Below are positions 26,516 through 64,000 of a stretch of 64,000 nucleotides of DNA, one piece after another. How positions within the stretch are numbered: the first letter of the stretch is position 1; each line of letters begins with the position of its first letter. This stretch comes from Eleginops maclovinus (taxonomy: Eukaryota; Chordata; Actinopteri; Perciformes; Eleginopidae), in assembly GCF_036324505.1 (NCBI RefSeq), contig NC_086354.1, positions 22,325,207-22,389,206 on the forward strand, given 5' to 3'. The position numbers and the translations under genes are program-made. The notes under the pieces are model-generated. The model saw only the letters and a program-made list of their open reading frames with translations, searched no databases and was not told the origin of the DNA.

Positions 26516-26800
26516 CAGAGGTGGGACAGGTACTTATATCTTGTACCTGAGTAAAAGTACAAATACCAGTGTGCTTTTTTCCTCCGGGGGATAATTCTTC
26601 TACTGAATTGGATGTTTAGCTGCAGAGGTGGAGTACGTACTCAGGTCTTGTACATTTGGAAGTACCAGAGTGTAGGAATAGTAAAAGTCCAGCATTCAAA
26701 AGGTTACTCAAGTACAATTAAAAAAGTATTGGCAACTAATTGTACTTAAAGTACCACAGTTGTGTACTTACTTAAGTACTTGCTCTTGTTGCTATAGTGA
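26516..26800. mobile_element. Two adjacent copies of a MITE-like element
   Basis: CAGAGGTGGGACAGGTACTT begins at 26516 and CAGAGGTGGAGTACGTACTC begins at 26623. Both continue with GAGTAAAAGTAC or AGTACAATT type blocks related to the hAT-like family at 4034 and 17000. The first copy is truncated by the second. The right end is unclear. Confidence 0.6.
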
Positions 26801-29800
26801 TTGATATGTGCACTGATGTGTTCCGCATGCATTTCTTTGCAATAGTGAATCCTTACTTGCCCTATTCCTAACATTGCTAGTCAGTTAGGAATATGATCAT
26901 TTAAGTAATTTGGTAACAATCCTCCCGATGTTATTGTTCTTACTATAATTATTATTGTCTCTTTAGTAACTCTGGCACATCAATGTTCTTCAGGATAACA
27001 GTGTACCTTTGTAATGATGGACTGCTTTGTTGTTGGGTTAGTCTAACCCCTAATCCTAATCCTATACATTGAATTGAATTGAGACTCTTGCTTTTGGACT
27101 TTTAGTTGATCTATTAAAGCATTTCGTGATTTTCTCATATGCTTTTCATAGGCATTAATGCCTCTTTTGTGAAAGACTAGAAGTAGGGTCATCCAAAGCT
27201 AAATCAAGTTTTTATTGCAACTTTTAATCTCAAATAGTACGAACACCATAAATCAAATGCAACCTTTTGATTTATTTCCCAGGAAGTGTGAGTAGCAGGG
27301 TGTACTGTATCGAAGGAATGTAATGCCATGTTAAATTGGATTTGTGTCAAGTGTTGATTCCCACTGCCAGCTCTAATTCCTTCATTGGGAAATCTAGTTG
27401 GCTCTAAACACACCTTTTGTGTTTTATTTATGTTCCCATTTCTCTCCTCTCTCCCAGTTGAGGTTGGCCGCAGCAGGCTGTGGGTGGTAGAGTATGACAG
27501 ATTGTGGTCACTGACAGTTGCAAGAGACCCGGGGGAGTTGAGTTTTGAGGAGAGTTGTGGTGAGAGGTGCCTAACTGGGACAGCCTGTGCTGAATCTAGG
27601 CTGTTTAGGGGAACATGGACCTATATTTGGTGTGATTACGTGCGAAGCTCACAGTGCTGTCCTAACAGGCTCTGCTAGTTTCTGATGTAAGCAATTGTGA
27701 CTTCAGATTCCCATTTTTGAAGATTAAGACCACCCATACTATCAAAAAAGGCAGATTCTCCCTCTTATGAGCCATTCTTATGTTGTTCATTTGTTCATTT
27801 TAAATTGTGTGCATAGATTGGGACTTTTGCTCAAAGCATTGAAAAGTGGGCCAAGATGCAAGACTTAAATGCAGCACATCCATCAGTAACATGTCAGGTT
27901 TACACAAATCTCATTTATAAAAGTCTTAGAGGGATTATTTATTTAGTAGAAATGAGTTTAGATGAAAACACTGTATGTATCAATAAACTTATGTAATCCT
28001 ATCTTTCACTGTAAAACATCGACATTGATTAGCTGTTCTGTAGAGACAACTCATGAGCGTTCAAATTGAGCTTAGTGAGCCTGATAACCTAATTTCGCTT
28101 CTCTTTAAATAACTCTATAACGGGAGAGAAATGTGCTCTCTGATGAAAATGACTCACTCAGAGTAATCACTGGCAGCCGGGCGCTGGACCCGGCTAACAT
28201 GTGTCATGTGAGAACCCATGAAGAAAGACTCACTTCTCCGGGGTTTTCTGGAAAGATTTCAGGAATTTAGTGTTGAAAAAGTCTTTCCAAGGTGCTGCCT
28301 TTTTTTGTTGTTGCTGAGGGCGGGAGAAAATTGGAGGGTGTGTTTCCTACATGTGCTGACAACGGCACATTTTTTCACCACATAACACTTCAAATGGACC
28401 CACATGCATTCATCTACCTTCCCATCTCTTCAGCTGAGGCCTTGCCATCGTGTCCTGTAGCTCTGCATGGTTTTATTTCCTGGGTTCCACTCCACGGTGC
28501 ACTCACTGTTAATCTTATTACCATCACATGAAATTAAAGTGCTTCCTCTGATCTTGCTGATTGGACTCTAAGAAGATTTGTCCACTGATGCTGGAGCTTA
28601 GTCTGGACAGGGAGGAGTGAAAGAGACAACAGCCTTCAGGCACCTAACCCTCTAGAATAACCGAAAGGCCTAACCAATATGTTGGTTGTGGTCTTGCCTC
28701 CCCAACCTTCCATCTTCAAATGGTTGGATGACTAGCAAAAGCTAGAAAAACAGGTTAGCCTATATTTGCATTCAACCACAACAAACTGTACCTAAAAATC
28801 CATACACGAATACTTACTCAACAATGAACATGTTAGCAAAATAGTTGCCCTACTTCTCTGTCAATTGACACAAACTTAAATCAAATGTTTATTTCAGCTG
28901 TAAAAAAAAGTGTGTTTTCACTGAAATATGCATTATTTAATTTTGATGTGAAGTATACAGTATAAATCATGATACCATAAGGAACGGAAATGTAGAATGT
29001 GAGCTGTTACGAGGGAAAGATGTGCTAACACAGCAGCAATAAAACCTGTTTTAGATGAGCGACATTATGGGAGATGATGTTTGGTTTTTCAGTCTCCGTC
29101 ACTATTTGAATCAACAGCTGTCAGACGGGTTTGTGATTAACATAAGAACTCTGGCAGGATATTGACGAGGAGTGATGTAGTGAAAAGAAAACAACCAGGG
29201 GAATGTCGCTAAGGACGGCAGGAAATTAAGTTTTGTCTATCTGCCGCAGTGATTTGAGTCCCAGACAATTAAGAGAGAAGCAATATCTCCTGAATTTCTC
29301 GCTAAAGAAGGTCATATTTGCTGTGAAGAATTGAACAAACGGACTCTGGACAAACCACAGAGTTTTTATATGAAATGCAACACTGTGACACATTGTGAAA
29401 CCGAGCATTAAGTGCAGGAATGTGCACAGATACGATCTCACATGCACTTTATCTACTGCGAGGTAGGGTTCAGTGAAAACCCTGTTGTTTGGCTGCTCAT
29501 TTATGGATAAACCAAAATACTAATCCTTTTTAATTGATACATTTTTCCATATTGTTTGCAAAATGTTTAGTAAAAAGAATGATTAATTACAAAGCACATT
29601 TCCCAATGTTGACTTCCCAATGTTGCACATTCACGTATCAACGAGTGTAATACTTCAGTAGCCCGTTGTGTGTTGTGACTGCGACCTGTGACGTGGCATC
29701 AGAGGCTGTGTTTTGTTTCATTTGGCTAATAGATACTCTGTTTAGCCAATGGATTGGTGTGTGTGTAAGCCAGCGAGGTAATCCCAGATGATATTATCCC

Positions 29801-30284
29801 CGCGGTCAATGTATCGCAGTAATCCAGGCGCTGTTGGCTTAATCACACCTGATCACATACCTTTAAATAAACTATCGCACAACTGGTAAAGAGAGGCGCT
29901 ACGTAGCGTAAGCACTGGATAAAAATAGAATGGTATCTTCATTTTCTATCAATAATTTCCATCAGGATTGGCAATGAAAGTCTGTTGTTATCGTGTGGTT
30001 GGGATGCTAGCTCTGTTTCTGTGTGTGCGTCATAAATATAAAAGCCTAAAGAGATTTCTTGCCTCAATTGTCCGTTAAAATCCTATTTTTTGTGTTTAAG
30101 GCAAAGTATTTCCTGGATGTGAGTTCCTGGTGACTGATTGCAACTATGAATGTCCTTGTAATATCCTGCATTAACTCCTGAAGCTGTAATAAGCTATAGT
30201 AATATCCTGCCACATAATGCATCCTCCACCGCTGTCTGGGTTGGAGCTCAGCTGGGGGCAGAAGTCTTACGAATTTCATCTTGT

Positions 30285-30700
30285 TTTTAAAAACGCAACT
30301 TTATTTCCTTTAATAGAAACTCTTTATACAAACATGGAGCCCAAAGTGCTTCATTAAGAAAACAACGACAACAAATCAATGTTGTTTTCTTAGACTAAGA
30401 ATTGAAAACCATTGATAGGACTAAGGCTTTACCATTTATCCAAATTAAAACAGAGATCTTTTAATTTCCTTAAAAAATACAGCGAGAGCTTGCTATGCTA
30501 ATATCCAGAGGCAGTCAATTCCACAGTTTAGGGTCATACAACCAACTTTTACAAGACCAAAGAGTTCCCAGTACCGCATCTTTTACTCCAGGCTGTTGAA
30601 TGATACTGAAGTTAGGAGGATAGCATGTGGACGCAATAGGCAAATATAAAAGTTAGACATTTGCAATCGTTGATCCGACAATTGTGGTGAGTGGAATCCT
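30285..30700. repeat. Diverged dispersed repeat
   Basis: It contains GGAGCCCAAAGTGCTTCATT, an A-rich segment and CAATTCCACAGTTTAGGGTC, an order found in a common fish repeat. There are no clear ends. Confidence 0.35.
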
Positions 30701-32050
30701 CATGAGGGTTGGCTCTGATTGTGTCTGCTTTTAGCTGCGTTTTCAACAGGAACTGAAGTTGTTCCTAGAGTGTTGGTTGTTTGCATGAATAAACAAACGC
30801 AGTGATTAATCTACTCTGGGGAGTAAAGGTGCATGTGCGGAAACACCTGTGTCACTTTGTCCGTTTCATATCGTGACAAAATGCAGTTTGGAGGCCGGAC
30901 ATACTCACTACTACTACTCTCAACCACAAACAACTTCAAGATTCACGTTGTGAGCAATCTGATGTCTGTGAAAGTTGTCTAGTGTAACTGTTTTCGTGTT
31001 GGCTTCTGTTTTAGTTATTATTTCCCGTCCACTACGGATAAGATGTGCATTTTAAACTAAGGCTCCTTTACCTTCTTCTTGTTGCCACCGCCAGGTGAGT
31101 TACTAGCATTACTTAACTTTAGAAAAATACACTTTAGAGCTCAGTTTGCCCAAGGTGTGCTGGAGCCTCGCCTCGTGTTGTAATGGACAGAGTGTGACTT
31201 CAGCAGAAAACTATTTGTGTGACTCGGCTGCAACATGCCTCAGTTTATGCTTTACTGGCTGTTGTTATCAGACAGAGGAACAGAGAGAAAATAGAGTTAG
31301 AGTGGTAGAAGAAGACCATGTGAGTGGACTTCCTTTGTCCTTGCTTTGTGTCTAACAGTATGTGATCCTGTCATCAACCCTCATCCAAATATTTTCACAC
31401 TCGTCACTGCCCTTCTCTGTGATGTCAGCCAACTGTGAAGTCAATCGGATGAACGGTTGTCAAGAAAAGTAAAGGACAGATATACATACACAGACTAATC
31501 ACTTTTAGTTTGATTCATTTGTTCATATTAGGTGGAAGAAGGCTTTCAAAAACACATTTTCTGGTTTTATTAATATATTTCAAAGACTTATGGAGATTAA
31601 CTCTAAGATTGTTCAGTATTTTGTAAAGATTTTGGTTAATATTATGGAGTTGAACTGAAAATAGACTGAAAAGGGGGAGAGAGAGAGGGGACAATATACA
31701 GAAAAGGGCTGCAGGTATTATTTTTAACCCCTTTTTCTGTGGGTTAATCAATGTTTCCCTTGAATTGATACTTTAACCTTTCTCAGCGTGATATTGAAGC
31801 AGACACTAACAGTGGAAATGCACTTATAGAAAAACAAATGTGGACATACTGTAGTACCAAATATGTTTCAGCATAAGTTTTAGCAAATGATGGGGAATAC
31901 AAGTGAAGGGCTTTAACACCTCTGTTACACCCAAGAAGCATATTTCCACTATTGATTTAATCATGATTGTGGAACATAAAATGGCAAATGGAAATTGATT
32001 CATGTGATATATGTGTCGGATACTTACCTTAGTCCTTGTTCCCCCTCCAG

Positions 32051-64000
<31,950 letters not shown>

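Larger units (their letters stand above)
26311..32050 (+). other. arhgap12: arhgap12 first intron (inferred)
   Basis: It contains two tandem MITE-like ends (26516 and 26623) and a diverged repeat at about 30285-30700 with 'GGAGCCCAAAGTGCTTCATTAA'. No ORF of recognisable family is seen. The status as an intron depends on the upstream first exon being correctly placed. Confidence 0.4.

Noticed and set aside
31086..31096. CCGCCAG/GTGAGT as an extra arhgap12 exon
   Set aside because: No upstream acceptor or ORF gives a plausible exon; a lone donor-like motif is insufficient.

Overview
This window is vertebrate nuclear DNA and almost certainly from a ray-finned (percomorph-like) fish. The genes are split by GT-AG introns, long AT-rich introns surround short coding exons, the (CA)n/(TG)n microsatellites are long, and non-autonomous hAT-type and Tc1-type elements typical of teleost genomes are common. 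I see no bacterial, phage or CRISPR content.

Three protein-coding genes lie on the plus strand, head to tail. (1) 1-2130: the last four exons of pold3, the third subunit of DNA polymerase delta, ending in a PCNA-binding PIP box. (2) about 4640-24800: a complete kif5b gene for the kinesin-1 heavy chain, with 25 coding exons, a TATA-less CpG-rich promoter, and a further 3' exon carrying most of the 3'UTR. All coding exons join in frame except the one at 16696-16838, which is one base short. That is either a real frameshift or, more likely, a base lost in the assembly. (3) about 26050-64000 and beyond: the 5' half of arhgap12, a Rho GTPase-activating protein. A probable non-coding first exon is followed by the exon with the start codon and SH3 domain (32124-32816), a 28.9-kb intron, and WW-domain exons at 61679-63809. 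The gene runs off the right edge, so its PH and RhoGAP domains are outside the window.

The kif5b-arhgap12 order and orientation matches KIF5B-ARHGAP12 on human 10p11. The pold3 neighbour differs from human, where POLD3 is on 11q13.

The rest is introns and spacers carrying repeats. Three hAT-like elements have perfect 8-bp target-site duplications (15142-15799, 17000-17425, 39924-40752). Others are a fourth, older hAT-like element (4034-4489), a decayed Tc1/mariner copy (about 21050-21483), an inverted pair of dispersed repeats (about 2250-2585 and 49811-50198), SINE-like fragments and several microsatellites. The most notable non-gene signals are a candidate alternative first exon or poison exon inside the long arhgap12 intron (42741-42786), a 78-nt foldback (60672-60749), and a (CA)n tract 19 nt beyond the splice donor of the first WW exon. 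The three genes have unrelated jobs (DNA replication, microtubule transport, Rho-family signalling); their adjacency reflects synteny, not a shared pathway.
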